Positions 1 through 11,089 of a stretch of DNA of 64,000 nt are shown here, piece by piece. Both the position numbers and the translations under genes were made by a program. This DNA comes from Triglochin maritima (Eukaryota > Streptophyta > Magnoliopsida > Alismatales > Juncaginaceae): the NCBI GenBank assembly GCA_963682175.1, contig OY821771.1, positions 9,113,001 through 9,177,000 on the forward strand. Reading direction: 5' to 3'. The notes below the pieces were generated by a model, which was not told the origin of the DNA, did not search any database, and saw only the letters and a program-made list of their open reading frames with translations. Each line of letters starts with the position of its first letter. Within the stretch, counting starts at the first letter, position 1.

Positions 1-768
1 GGATCTTACACTTTGTATCACTTGAGGATGTTGAGGTTGTCCATGTCTTTCACTTAATTCCTTATTTAACTTGCACGAATGGTTCATTAGGCTAGGTGTG
101 GACTGATTACCTATATAGAGTCGGCCCGTAGGATTACCGCCTCCAATGATCGACAAAATATTTCCAACGAGTCAACTGTCTAGATTGAATATTGCATCTT
201 GTTCGGATTTTGTGGGTATATCCGCTAAAAACCCTCAGGAGACAATACTCCTCCTTGGCAACAAAGAGGTTTAACGGCTTGTTGCACGTGCTAAGTGCAA
301 CCGTGATTCCTACGAAAGTGAGTTAGGATTCGTGTTTCTCGTTTGCTTTTCTCTTTCTTTGTTTTTCTCGGGACTAACAAAAACTTAGGTATGAGGGTAT
401 TTGATTGACATCATTTCATGTTTATATTTGTATCTTATATCCATTATCTTACACCTAACCAATGCTACATGACGAGTTTTATGTTTAGTTTTCAGGAATA
501 AAGAGGTTTGAAGAGAAGAGTCATGAAAGGACCCAAAAGCAGGAAAAATGACTTAATTGTGAGTCCTGGGGACTAAGATGCAAGGGAGAAGGACATGATC
601 GTAAGACCAAAGGACCTAAGAGCAAAACAGGAAACTCCACACCATCATTGGGAGTATTTTGACAATTCGATTCGGGTCGGAGCTCCAACAAACCAAGTAG
701 ATGCATGCAAGACCAAGAAATACTTTAAGCAAAACCCAACACAAAAAGCAGACGGATCTGGGCCTTAT

Positions 769-788
769 AGACCGCCAATTGGCGGTCT
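769..788. repeat. Perfect 20-bp palindrome upstream of an LTR TATA box
   Basis: AGACCGCCAATTGGCGGTCT is a perfect inverted repeat, about 120 bp upstream of the TATA box at 908. The related LTRs at 44.7 and 56.3 kb also carry GC-rich hairpins roughly 90-130 bp upstream of their TATA boxes, so the position seems conserved although the sequence is not. Confidence 0.8.
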
Positions 789-864
789 GGATCATCCCAA
801 ATCCGCTAAGATTTTGCCTGGACTTATATTAATGTTTGTTTAGGCTATTTTTGGTATTGGTTTA

Positions 865-916
865 GTCCCACATCGGGGGATTGTCCCGGATTAGTTTTTT
901 TCATGCCTATAAATAG
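865..916 (+). promoter_or_regulatory. snRNA-type USE box plus TATA box in an LTR
   Basis: GTCCCACATCG at 865-875 matches the plant snRNA upstream sequence element (RTCCCACATCG). TATAAATAG starts at 908, 32 bp after it. That spacing resembles plant Pol II snRNA promoters. No snRNA-like sequence follows, so this is read as the LTR promoter. Confidence 0.5.
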
Positions 917-1777
917 AAATATTCACCTTCCATTGTAATCACCCATTGCTTAATGGCATTCTCTCTACTAAGAAGTGAGCCTTGAAGCAAAAACTCAAGG
1001 TGGAGAAGAATGATACCTTCAATGTGAGTCATTTGTTAATAAAATAATTCTTCTAGTTTCTTTTAATCTTGTCTTTTAATTTGTGCATGTTTGTTTAGTC
1101 TTTCCTTTCCTTTTATGCTTCTTTAATATTTCTTGCTTGATTAGTGTAGTTTTATTTCAGTATAATGCTTCATTTTGTTAGAGTAGTTAGTTTAAATATG
1201 TGTGAGTAGTTTCGGGGGTGGAGTAGATGTGTGTACATGTTATGTAGATGGTATGAATGCTTGATATAAATGTTTGTGGGAAATATTAATATGCTTGCTT
1301 GAATTAATAACGACTTTACTTGATGGTTTCTGTCATAGTTAGGTACACTACATGCTTGTTATGTTCTTAATAACAACCTTGCATTGTCATATTAATCACA
1401 TTAGTTTTAGTGTTGTAAATAGGTTTTGCCATTAGGTACCTCTTATGCATGAACAAACACTAACTAACTTGAGCTTATTGTATGCATTCAACACCACACT
1501 TATTTCATGTGCACACACACTCCACCCCTTTGGGGTTTTCATTCCTGTGTTTTTATCTTCTTCATTAATTGTTTAGCTTAGTTGTTTAGTGATTTCATTT
1601 CAGCTTGCTTGTTTACTAGTTTAGATTAGTGTAGTGTAGTGTAATACATTTTTCTTCCCTTTCTTTCCACTCGCCTTCGCACAAACCAAACGTCGACACA
1701 CCTCCCAGTGGACGACCCGTATTTGCCACCGCTTCAACGCGGTTGTGCACTTGCGGTTAATATAAAACGATCAATCA

Positions 1778-2892
1778 GTCTGCTACAGTTGACTGCTAGA
1801 GATGGATCAGACTTCAGTGTAGGGGTTGATGGTGGTCTGAGGTTCAGGAGTCGGATCTGGGTGCCGAAGGTTGATGGGCTGAGAGATGACATCATAAAGG
1901 AGGCACACCGAGCGAGATATACCATCCACCCTGGGAGTACGAAGATGTATAAAGACATGCAGCGGAGCTTCTGGTGGAAGGGCATGAAGAGAGATATTGT
2001 AGAGTTCGTGGGTCGGTACTTAGTCTGTCAGCAGGTGAAGATTGAGCATTAGCGACCAGCGGGACCGATGCAGTGTATAGAGCTTCCTGAGTGGAAGTGG
2101 GAGCACATAACGATGGATTTTGTCATGAGGCTGCCGAAGACGAGGAGATTCCACGACGCGATTTAGGTGATAGTCGATCGACTGACCAAGTTTGCACACT
2201 TCTTAGCGATCAGGACCACGTTGCCTCTGGAGGGTCTAGCTAAGTTGTACGTGGAGGAGATAGTCAGGATGCACGGAGTACCAGTGAGCATCATCTCTGA
2301 TCGAGATCCCAAATTTACATCCAAGTTTTGGGGGAGTCTGTAGCAGGCTTTGGGGACACGACTGAGGTTCAATACAACATTTCACCCACAGACAGATGGT
2401 CAGTCAGAGAGGACGATCCAGACCCTGGAGGATATGCTGAGAGCATGCACACTGGATTGGGCAGGACACTGGGATGAGCATCTGCCGTTGATAGCGTTCG
2501 CCTACAACAACAGCTACCATTCAAGTATTGGTATGGCATCGTACAAGGCGTTGTACGGGAGGCCTTGCAGATCACCCGTATGCTGGAGTGATGTGGGCGA
2601 GAGGCAGTTAGTGGGGCCAGAGCTCGTGCAGATGTATGCAGAGAAGGTGGATGTGATCAGGAGGAGATTGGCCACAACACAGAGTAGGGAAAAGAGTTAT
2701 GCAGACAGACGCAGATGGGCGTTGAGCTTTGAGGTTGGCGACCATGTGTTTCTGAAGATCTCCCCAGCTCGGGGAGTGATGAGATTTGGGAAGAAAGGGA
2801 AGCTCAGTTCGAGGTATGTCGGGTCGTTTGAGATCCTAGACCTAGTTGGAGAGGTTGCCTACCGGATTGCATCCCAGACGAAATCCTTTTAA
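1778..2892 (+). pseudogene. Ty3/gypsy polyprotein remnant: integrase, three stops
   Basis: This is the integrase part of a Ty3/gypsy Pol polyprotein, which inserts the cDNA copy into the host genome. In order I see the zinc-binding region (H-x-H then YLVCQQVK, where the first Cys of the knuckle is Tyr), the core with MDF, a second Asp in SDRDPKFTS, the Glu in HPQTDGQSERTIQTLE, and the C-terminal GPY/F-like region around KLSSRYVGSFEIL. The frame beginning at 1708 stays open to 2892 apart from three TAG codons at 2050, 2164 and 2341. Reverse transcriptase and RNase H are missing, because the left side is cut by the LTR ending at 1777. The copy at 46.3-47.5 kb is its closest relative in the window. 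It ends in TTTTAA just before a polypurine tract. Confidence 0.9.
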
Positions 2893-2903
2893 GGAGGGTG
2901 GAT
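2891..2903 (+). other. Polypurine tract of the gypsy element
   Basis: AAGGAGGGTGGAT lies between the end of the integrase frame and the TG start of the LTR, as expected for the plus-strand primer. The minus-strand gypsy copy has a matching AGGAGGGTGGAT at the same place (46237-46254 region). Confidence 0.8.
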
Positions 2904-5013
2904 TGTTAAGTCCCTAACCCCTGCTTAGGGAGTAATCCCGGGTTTAGTGGGGGTTTGCATGGGGAAGAGGAGGTGTACAGTGGGCTAGTGATGGATGATG
3001 GGGTAGGGAGGCCGGTTACTGTTGGTTTGGGTTGGTTTTGAGGAGAAACCAACGTTTCTTCCTTTCTTTTCCTTCCCAAAACTTCTCTCTCTCACTTTCT
3101 TCTTCTCTTCCGACGACCAGAGATTGTGGAGGCGACTCCGACGCGTGGAGGAGAGCAAGGCGTTGCGGAGACGCGGACGTGAGGTGCGTTGGAGCGGGGG
3201 TGCTGTCGGGCGTCGACGTTGAGTGGATCTCCGGCGCGCTCCGTCTTCTTCTTGAGGTATGCTGACTTACTAGTGTGGTTTTATTGTTCCCCACGTTGGT
3301 GGGAAGTTGTGGTCGGTCGCGGGAGGTCGGAGACCTCGTCGGTGACGAGAGAATGACGTAAAATCCTTGGCTGGTGCAAGGTTGTTGTCGACCAATGGTC
3401 GATCGGTGCTTTCGGGAGGTCGACCGGTTTTACCTTTTTGCCCAACTTTAACCAACACCGGTCGAACGATGCCAATGTGGCAGTCGACCGGTTGCTTGTG
3501 TGCTGGTGAGTTGGAAGCTTACTGTCGGATTTCGGTCGACCGTCCCTTGTTTTTGGGTCGACCAGAACTTAAGTGTACTTGATGATATTGCATGCTATTC
3601 GACGGATTTTGCTATATTGTTCAACTGTTATATGACGTAGACTATTAGGATGACCCTGGTAGTTTTCGGTCGACCGAATAGACTTGTATGATTTTGACCA
3701 ACTTCGGATTTTGACCTTGTGTTCGGTCGATCGGTTTTAGACTGTTGTTCGACCGTTTGGACTTAAGTGACGCGCAGAATAGTTCGACCATTGTAGACTT
3801 TTGGTCGACCGAACCTATTGGGACGGTCAACCGGTTAGACTCTTTCGGTCGACCGTTTGTGTGCAGAACTGAATTCCTGGTCCTTGTGTTGTGTCAACTC
3901 TTTTCACGGAAACCTGTGTCCTCGCTTAGAGCGTGAGCCGAAAGGTGACGGCGGGTACGTGCTCGTGCCTACCCAAGGACCGCCTTGTGGAAGAGTGTGG
4001 ACACTTAGGTCGCGCCACCTCCGTGATGGACTGTGGTGTGACGTGTAGTTGCTTTACTCTCTGTAGAGTAGCAGACCTGAGGGATCGCGGATCCCAATGC
4101 GTGTTGACGCATGACTCGTGGAGCATGATGACCCTGCAGACTACGGTCTGGACCCGTCCGATGTTGTGTCGGAAGTATGTTGTACCGCCGAGGTTTTTGC
4201 CGATGATTGTGGTGCCGACGATGTTCCGGCTAGTGGTTTTGCCGTCTGATATTGTGCCGGACGTATGTTGTACCGTCGATGTTGTGTCGGCGATGCCGTC
4301 GATGTTGTTCCTGTTATGATCCCCGATTGGGCACCTATCTTTGGATGTTTACCGACCGGGCTACGGCTCCGTCGAAGTGGTGTAGACCACATGGTTACTT
4401 TCCGCGGATGTGCGGATGCTCCTCACCGATCCCTTTGGCTCGAGTAGTCGCGTGGGGGGGGGGGGGGGGGTCGCGTACTGTCCGTAAGACCGTATGTGCC
4501 TACGGTAGGTTTCCGAGGGAGACTCATTGTTGTTGCTGGACTGATGTCCTTGTGGACCATGTTGAGGGTACTTGTGTTGTTGGACTGATGTCTCGTTTAC
4601 CCTTGGAGGGATTTGATGCATTGCAGATGTGATATGACATGCTACTAGTATGATAGGTTTATTTACCGTATTGTTGCATTCATATAGGCGAGATTGACAT
4701 ACAGGGTTTCCTAATGGGAAACTTATGCATCGTTGTTTGATTCATGTTTCAGGATCGCAGTAGATTCTATCGGGTGGTGACTGCGGGCGCACACATTTTG
4801 GGGTCAGGATCCTTTTCGGACTCTTCGAGGTCGTCATGATTACTCGTACCTGTCTTTTGTAGTATTGTTGTAATCATGTCTTTTGACAAACTCTGTTGTA
4901 TTATTGATGCACCGACTGTTGATTTATATGAGTAACATTCTCGTTGATGAGTTTTATCTGATTATCTCATGATGGTTTAAATTTTTAAATTTCCGTTGTT
5001 TCGGGATGTTACA
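2904..5013 (+). mobile_element. 3' LTR of Ty3/gypsy element (LTR-G), about 2.1 kb
   Basis: The LTR starts TGTTAAGTCCC right after the polypurine tract and ends GGGATGTTACA, so TG...CA. A pyrimidine-rich stretch at about 3055-3115 looks like a transcript leader. The GGTCGACC array lies downstream of it (3386-3860), so in this family the array would probably be in transcribed R/U5 sequence. A 17-base G run is at 4454-4470. There is no 5' LTR partner in the window. Confidence 0.75.
3386..3860. repeat. GGTCGACC palindrome array in gypsy LTR
   Basis: I count six exact GGTCGACC cores plus variants such as GGTCGATCG, GTTCGACC, GGTCGAACG and GGTCAACC, irregularly spaced. ACTTAAGT palindromes occur among them near 3568 and 3761, as in the LTR-A arrays. 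Confidence 0.9.
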
Positions 5014-7494
5014 AGAACACTACTAATTGCGTCATGCGTAGGCGCATCTAACGTGTGCTTAACAGCCATGCTCGCTCGCTCGCGCTGCTGATGCTTGTGT
5101 CTGGTCTTGATCATGCCCAGCTCATAACCTATGCGTTTGAGACATTCAGGTGTACAAGTTCTTAGGTACTTGTTTCAACCCTGGCGCACCGCTAGTTGTT
5201 TTACCAACTTTCTTAGTGACTTATAGCACATCATTACAGGGTCCATGACTACAAGTTCAGTGTCATGCGTTTCCGATCACTACTTATTATCACTATTTGA
5301 ACTTGCATTGCAAGCAATATTCATGATGCCATGGCCTGCACAACATTTCATGTTCATGTTCATCATGTTGGGCCCTTACGTACGTTTTATTCCTTCTTGT
5401 GTTGGTGTAATTCTCAGGTTAGTTTACTGTCTCATGTGATATAGATGTTGCATTAGTCAGTCAACCTTATGTCTTGTCTTAAAGGAAATTTGATTTGGTG
5501 TGTTGTCCTATCTTTGATCTACGCCCTATTGTGTTTGCATGAAAATAGATGCATGGAGTGATCTATTAGTGTGATGTATATATATATGCTAGTACACTTC
5601 GAAAAATCTTCTGTGTAAATGGATCGATCAATAAGTGTGTCAACGATTTTAGATGTGTCATTTCTTGCAAGTGCAAATGTAGTTTGGTATTACCATGTTG
5701 TATTCACGCCAAATTCCACCACAAACATTCTTAGATGATTTACTTTTTGTGTACTTTGTCAAAGCAAATTATGGGTTTTTACACGGTAGCGTTCAACCAG
5801 AATTTAGTGTTTAGACCACTGCTCAGAAAACAAGTGGTTAATTCTACAACATGTCATTTGTCTACATCTTGCTGATACACTTTGGTTTGCTTTTGTTAGA
5901 GTTTGTACCGAAATATTTCAATGTGTAAGTGTAACATAAGAGAATCTACTTGTAGTTGCACTACATATGCAATCATAACTTAGTATGGTAGCAACTCATC
6001 TCCCGTTCTTTACTCTTCCAAGTAGAATAATGTTCCCATGTGCTCATATCCGCACTTCTTGAATTATTTTTGCTATTTTCTTAAATTTAATCCGAAGGCA
6101 ACACCTGAGCTATCTCTGATGTTACAATTTAAACATGGTTGGTATGATTCTTTTCATGTTATCTTTCTGTTTCGGATAGTGTGGTTCATGTTAATATGAA
6201 TATTGTAGACCATTTTATTAATACAGGGCTTTTGCATCAATACCCTTAATAATACTGGTGTTAACTAACTTTACTCCATGACTTGCGTAGATAAGAGAAT
6301 AAATGAAGTTATGATCAATACCGGATACAATAAGTTTCTAAAAAGAGCACAGCATACTCATGGCCGTCTTGGAAATTTTTGAGGCATTGTGCGAAAATAA
6401 ACAACGAGGCTCCTAAATTTGAAAAAAATTGTCCTCCTAGTTTAAATAATAAAAATTTCACTAACTTAATAAAATATTAATTGATTTTTTTTGTCTTCTT
6501 AGCAATATTTGAGACAAATTTATCAATGTTTATGTGTTATTCATGTGTTAACACTAATTTTATTTGCAACCTAATAAGCCCATGTAATTTTTTTTTGAGA
6601 CCCTTCAAAATGAGGCCCGGAATGAGGTCCGGAGCAGGAGCTCACCCTGCTCCTGCTATTGGGCCGGGCCTGAGCATACTGGTATGGCTTAATTGGTTGG
6701 TTGCAAGAGCTCTATGAAGTAATAGCTAAACGATCACTAATTGTATTCCTTATCATTTTTAATACATTTAGGATTCTTATTTTTTGGCAGATTACGAGCA
6801 ATTTTAAACTTTTCTTCCTGAAATGCTCTTATCATATTTATTGATACAAAAAAAAATCAGAGCTCCAGAAAACTCTCTTGAATGTTGTCACCCCTTTCGG
6901 TCTCAATTTCGACATTAATCTAGAATATACTTTGCATCTTTATGTTCATCATTCTAATTTCATGGGAAGCATGGGAAAATCATGTCCTCTTAACTTACAA
7001 GGTTTAAAAAGAAGCTAAAATAGAAAAAAGGTCAAGATAACGATATTTCACACTATTTTGAGGATATATAGATCGATTAACTTCTTTATGCATTATTAAT
7101 TGAACAATTGTGGACATCAAAGCAAGCACATGTCGGTAAGTTCTATACAAAAATATTTTGGGGTATATACCTCACGCAATAGTTATATTGAGGCTATAAT
7201 CATCCAACAATGATACTAATAAACTTTTTACGCGGACTAATTTGCATGGTTATTGAGGTGCATTTGCATGTATAAAAATGATTTGAGTTGTAAACGACTT
7301 ATTAAGCCATCAACCCTAATCTTGTAATCATATACTCAATATAATTACAAAGCTACACGTACCCTCAATATAATATTAGTTCATATTGCTTGAAAAACTC
7401 ATATGGTATCATTGCAATCAACACCTACACATTGAACCATCTTCAAACTTACAAAGGAAATGGTGTGTGGGGTCTAATTCCCACAAAACATCCG
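5014..7494. other. Spacer with no recognised gene
   Basis: AT-rich sequence with no credible gene. At 6595-6680 a GC-rich patch with GGGCCGGGCC-like sequence resembles the ends of plant hAT-type elements, but no terminal repeat pair or duplication was found. The last 100 bases are the promoter side of the glycine-rich protein gene. Confidence 0.6.
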
Positions 7495-7502
7495 TATATA
7501 AG
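7495..7502 (+). promoter_or_regulatory. TATA box of the glycine-rich protein gene
   Basis: TATATAAG lies 57 bp upstream of the ATG at 7552. Transcription would start near 7525-7530, which places the in-frame ATG at 7522 at or before the start site and favours the ATG at 7552. Confidence 0.6.
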
Positions 7503-7551
7503 AGGCAGAAGTGTGGCTTGGATGCATAGAGTTGAAGAGAAGTGGTGGAAT

Positions 7552-9324
7552 ATGAGGGTGTTTTTGCAGGCTTTAGTGGTGGGGGTGTTGGTTTTGTTTG
7601 TGATGGGCGTTGGAGGTCATGAGGATAGTGGCCCTAGTGGTGTAAGTGAGCCTGTAGAGTTGCATGAATTTGGATTGGTTGTTGGGAATAGTTATAGTGG
7701 GAGACATGGAAAAATTGGCGGTGGCGGTGGAGGAGGTCATAATGGTGGCGGTGGCGGTGGAGGAGGTCATAATGGTGGCGGTGGCGGTGGCGGTGGGGGT
7801 AGTGGTGGAGGAGGGGGTGGGGGTGGGGGTGGAGGAGGTCATAATGGTGGAGGTGAGGATGGGGATGGAGGAGGTCATAATGGTGGTGGAGGAGGTGAGG
7901 GTGGGGGTGGAGTCGGAGATGGTCATCACAATCATGGTAGTGGTGGCGGCGGTGGTAGTGGTGGAGGTGCGAGTGGGGGTGGTCAACAGAGTGGAGGTAA
8001 AAGAAGTCATGGTGGAGAAAGTGGAGGGGGAGGTGGACAAAGTAACAGAGGCAAGGGAAGTCACAATGAAGGGAGTAGTGGAGGGCATGGAGGAGCTAGT
8101 GACAATAGTGGACAAGATAGGGGAAGTGGAGGAAAGCATAGCAGAGGTAATGGTGGTAGTGGACATGGGAGTGGAGGTGGAGGAGGTGGTGGAAATGGGC
8201 ATGGTGAAGGTGGAGGAGGTGGTGGAAAGGGTACCGGAGATGGAGGAGGCAGTGGGCATGCAAATGGAGGTGAAGGAGATGGTCGTAGGCATGGTGGAGG
8301 TGATGGTAACGGGTATGGTGGGGGTGGTGGAGGAGGCGCTGGTGGTGATGGACACAAGAGTGAAAGTGGAGGAAGACACGGTGGAGGAGGTGGTGGTAGT
8401 GAAGGTAGTGGACAAGGTAATGGAGGTGGTGGCGGCAATGGATATGAGAGTGGAGGTGGTGGACATAATGGCGGTAACATGCCTAGTGGAGGTGGTAGTA
8501 GCAATGGAAAAGGTACTGGAGGTGGAGGAGGTAGTGGTGGAAGTCGACATAAGGGTAGAGGAGATGAAAGTGCAGATGGAGGTGGAGGTGGTAGTAGTAA
8601 CGAAAAAGGTAGTGGAGGTGGAGGCGATGGTGGCAGTGCACATGGGGGTGGATGTTGTGGAAGAGGTGGTAGTGGCAGTGGAAAAGGTAATGGAGGTGGA
8701 GGAGGTAGCGGTGGAAGTGGACACAACAGTGGAGGTGGAGGTGGAGGTGGAGGAGGTGGCGGTGGCAGTGGCAGTGGCAGTGCACAAGGTGGTGGAGATG
8801 GTGGAGGAGGTGACAGTAGCAATGGAAAAGATAATAAAGGTGGAGGAGGTAGCGGTGGAAATGGAGACAAGGGTGGAGGAGGTGGCGGTGGTAGTGCACA
8901 TGGGGGTGGAGGTGGTGGAGGTGGCAACGGAAAAGATAATGGAGGTGGAGGTGGTGGTGGTGGCAGTGACAACGGAAAAGGTAATGGAGGTGGTGGAGGT
9001 GGCGGTGGGGGTATAGATGGGGGTGGTGGTGGAGGTGGAGGTGGAGGAGGCGGTGGTGGTGGCGGTGGCGGTGGCGGTGGTAGTGGAGGAGGAGGAGGTG
9101 GTGGTGGTGGTGGTAGTGGACACAATAGCAAAAGTGATGGAAGACACAATGAACGAGGCGGTGGTGGAGGCGGTGGAGGTGGTGGTGGATGGGGCCAAGG
9201 CGGGTGGGGGTATAGATGGGGATGGGGTGGAGGTAATATTGGTGGTGGTAAAGGTCGCCATGGTGGTAATAGTATTGGTGACAAAAATGAATATTTTCAT
9301 CGAAAGGAAGGCAACGGAAAATAG
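7552..9324 (+). CDS. Secreted glycine-rich structural protein (cell-wall GRP-like), 590 aa
   Basis: A single-exon reading frame of 590 residues. Residues 1 to about 22 (MRVFLQALVVGVLVLFVMGV) form a signal peptide, followed by an acidic linker (HEDSGPSG) and about 500 residues dominated by Gly with interspersed Ser, His, Asn, Lys and Asp, such as GGGGHNGGG and GGGGSGG blocks. The tail is basic and contains WGQGGWGYRWGWGGG. This composition fits the loose class of extracellular glycine-rich structural proteins; no enzyme domain is visible. I chose the ATG at 7552 because it begins the signal peptide, has A at -3 and lies just downstream of the TATA box; upstream in-frame extension has no good start. 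The DNA is a GGN repeat, so other frames and the opposite strand stay open by composition alone. Exact repeat number may vary between alleles or be misassembled. Confidence 0.75.
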   Translation: MRVFLQALVVGVLVLFVMGVGGHEDSGPSGVSEPVELHEFGLVVGNSYSGRHGKIGGGGGGGHNGGGGGGGGHNGGGGGGGGGSGGGGGGGGGGGGHNGGGEDGDGGGHNGGGGGEGGGGVGDGHHNHGSGGGGGSGGGASGGGQQSGGKRSHGGESGGGGGQSNRGKGSHNEGSSGGHGGASDNSGQDRGSGGKHSRGNGGSGHGSGGGGGGGNGHGEGGGGGGKGTGDGGGSGHANGGEGDGRRHGGGDGNGYGGGGGGGAGGDGHKSESGGRHGGGGGGSEGSGQGNGGGGGNGYESGGGGHNGGNMPSGGGSSNGKGTGGGGGSGGSRHKGRGDESADGGGGGSSNEKGSGGGGDGGSAHGGGCCGRGGSGSGKGNGGGGGSGGSGHNSGGGGGGGGGGGGSGSGSAQGGGDGGGGDSSNGKDNKGGGGSGGNGDKGGGGGGGSAHGGGGGGGGNGKDNGGGGGGGGSDNGKGNGGGGGGGGGIDGGGGGGGGGGGGGGGGGGGGGSGGGGGGGGGGSGHNSKSDGRHNERGGGGGGGGGGGWGQGGWGYRWGWGGGNIGGGKGRHGGNSIGDKNEYFHRKEGNGK

Positions 9325-9894
9325 ATACATTGCATGACAGTTATCGACGGCGATGGTCGGAATACATTAAATGCTTTATAATATACTTATTGTTACAAAA
9401 CCAAACTCATGGTTTGAATTCCATGATTTGATTTCTTTTGCAAATCCACTTATAAGTTTGTTGGTCCATGGCTCTTCTACTGCACAACTGTGTAATAAGA
9501 TGATAAATAAGAGTGTGTTTTTGGATGTAGTAGTTAAATATTGTAGTTTAATTTTCCATCTCCAAGTCTATCATTAGTAAATAACTTCTTTGGATATTTT
9601 GTGAGTATATATAAAAATTCTTCAAAGGAATACTGAAGTGTTATTCATTGTCGGAAAACTACTTAAATCATCCATACAGATTACCATTTTGCATTTCTCT
9701 CATTTCTACTGCTATAACGCGACATTTTACCCTCTTATCACACATCTCTTTTCATCTTCCTCTTATAATCATAAAAAATAATGTTTTGAAGGTCAGTAAT
9801 GAGCCAACAGACGCCCTAGTGTACTCGAATCTCGTAAAATATCTAACATCTTTTTAATAAAAAAAATAATAAATAAAATAATAATAATAAAAAA
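9325..9894. other. 3' flank of the GRP gene, no gene seen
   Basis: AT-rich sequence with the 3' untranslated region of the glycine-rich gene at its left. No element or gene recognised. Confidence 0.5.
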
Positions 9895-10081
9895 GCGGGC
9901 GTTCGCCAGATCCAACCCTCCCATGGGGTCGGCGTCTAGCTAAGACGCCTCCCCCATAGGGGGCGTTTTACCCAAACACCCCGCCCATTAGAGGGGCGTC
10001 TGTCTAAGACGCCTCCCCCAAGGGGAGGCGTCTTAGCCAGACGCCCCTCACCTAGGCGGGGCGACTCCGTCGGACGCCCGC
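9895..10081. repeat. GC-rich palindromic element with short terminal inverted repeats
   Basis: A 187-bp GC-rich island in AT-rich DNA. The ends GCGGGCGTTCG and CGGACGCCCGC are inverted repeats with one mismatch. Inside is a perfect 15-bp stem: CTAAGACGCCTCCCC at 10004-10018 pairs with 10022-10036 across a CAA loop. Further imperfect GACGCC...GGCGTC hairpins lie at 9930-9975 and 10030-10075. No target-site duplication is clear. A diverged, direct-orientation relative is at 10815-10905. Confidence 0.75.
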
Positions 10082-10179
10082 AATTTTTTATATTTTTTAT
10101 ATATTTTTATTAAAAAGATAATTGATTATAAATTTAGATAATTGCTAAATTAATTAATTAATAAGTTAATAATTACTAT

Positions 10180-10420
10180 ATTCGGATGACCGATACCCAT
10201 TCGGTACACCGAATAGAGATTTCCAGAGAAATGTTGAAGCTACTGAGGATAAATATTCAGATGACCCGGTAGAGATCGGTAAACCGACCCAATGATTTCA
10301 GGAAGATCACAAACTTACTGTCTTTACGATCACGGTGGACCGATGGAAACTCGGTCATCCGCATGGAACATGTTTGGTAGACCGAAAGACAAACGGTCGA
10401 CCGTCCGACATCTCACCTTA
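10180..10420. repeat. Degenerate GGTNNACCG array
   Basis: Several CGGT..ACCG variants occur (for example GGTACACCG, GGTAAACCG, GGTGGACCG, GGTAGACCG) with one exact ACGGTCGACCGT near 10394. This looks like a decayed version of the arrays in the LTRs; the host LTR could not be delimited. Confidence 0.5.
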
Positions 10421-10814
10421 CAACGAGTTTTTGCAAGTGATGAAAATTCAAAAATTTCCAGATTCAACAATTTCAAATCCAAAAAAATTCCAGGGGGTGC
10501 TGCCCCCTTACCACCCCCACCACCTCACCGGCGAGGTGGAATGTCGCTCGCTCAACGAGATGTTTTACCGAGACCCTCGAACGACCTGTCGAGGTGGTAT
10601 TTGTAAGTCGGGATGTTTTACCGCCGGGGGATTTTGGATCTTAAAAATCGTTGGATCTGGAAAAATTTTGAATCTTTATCAATTGCAAAAAAAAACTCAT
10701 TGTAATCTGATCCGTTACCACCGAAAACTTGTTAAGGAACGTCAAATAATTTGAGATAACACACCGTATAATTTTAAGATTTTTTTTATTTTTTTTAGGA
10801 TGTGACGTTTTAGC

Positions 10815-10905
10815 CAGACCCCCACCCCCCCCCCCCCCCCTGGGGGAGGCGTCTCGCTAAGACGCCTCCCCCATTGGGGGTGTGTTACCTAGACTCCCGA
10901 CTCGA
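10815..10905. repeat. Second, diverged copy of the GC-rich hairpin unit
   Basis: GCTAAGACGCCTCCCCCAT and the following G-rich stretch repeat the unit at 9940-9975 in the same orientation. A 16-base C run is at 10825-10840. The two copies bracket about 730 bp of AT-rich and array-like sequence, so they may be the ends of one larger element. Confidence 0.55.
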
Positions 10906-11089
10906 ATTTTTTTTTGCTGGGTTTACTTCACCGAATTCAGGCACTTCACTAGACATTTTCGTGGTGTTTGTACTGGGAAAATGAGGAAAACGTAGGTAGA
11001 AACCTTATTTTAAAAGACGGAACGAAATGGGTATTAAATGAATTATTAAGGAAAAAAAGATAATTATTGGGACGATTTAAGTAGTAACC

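Larger units (their letters stand above)
1..1777 (+). mobile_element. LTR of an LTR retrotransposon (LTR-S related), plus sense
   Basis: I see no coding sequence here. The right end (about 1710-1777) matches the sense ends of the solo LTRs at 44677-45898 and 56341-57569: GACCCGTATTTGCCAC and GTGCACTTGCGGT occur in the same order and spacing. A TATAAATAG box at 908-916 lies on the same strand, as in those copies. The sequence ends in CA at 1777, directly before gypsy integrase coding sequence. The left end is not defined, and the first 300 bases may be other sequence. Family membership is inferred from the short shared blocks only. Confidence 0.5.

Noticed and set aside
935..1100. snRNA gene downstream of the USE/TATA pair
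   Set aside because: No U1, U2, U4, U5 or U6-like sequence follows the expected start site, and the region belongs to an LTR.
7664..9016. Plus-strand Val/Glu-rich frame of 450 codons
   Set aside because: A shifted frame of the GGN repeat; composition follows from the repeat only.
7573..9330. Long minus-strand frames over the glycine-rich gene (Ser/Thr-rich and proline-rich)
   Set aside because: They are translations of the same GGN repeat from the other strand, with no signal peptide, promoter or recognisable domain.
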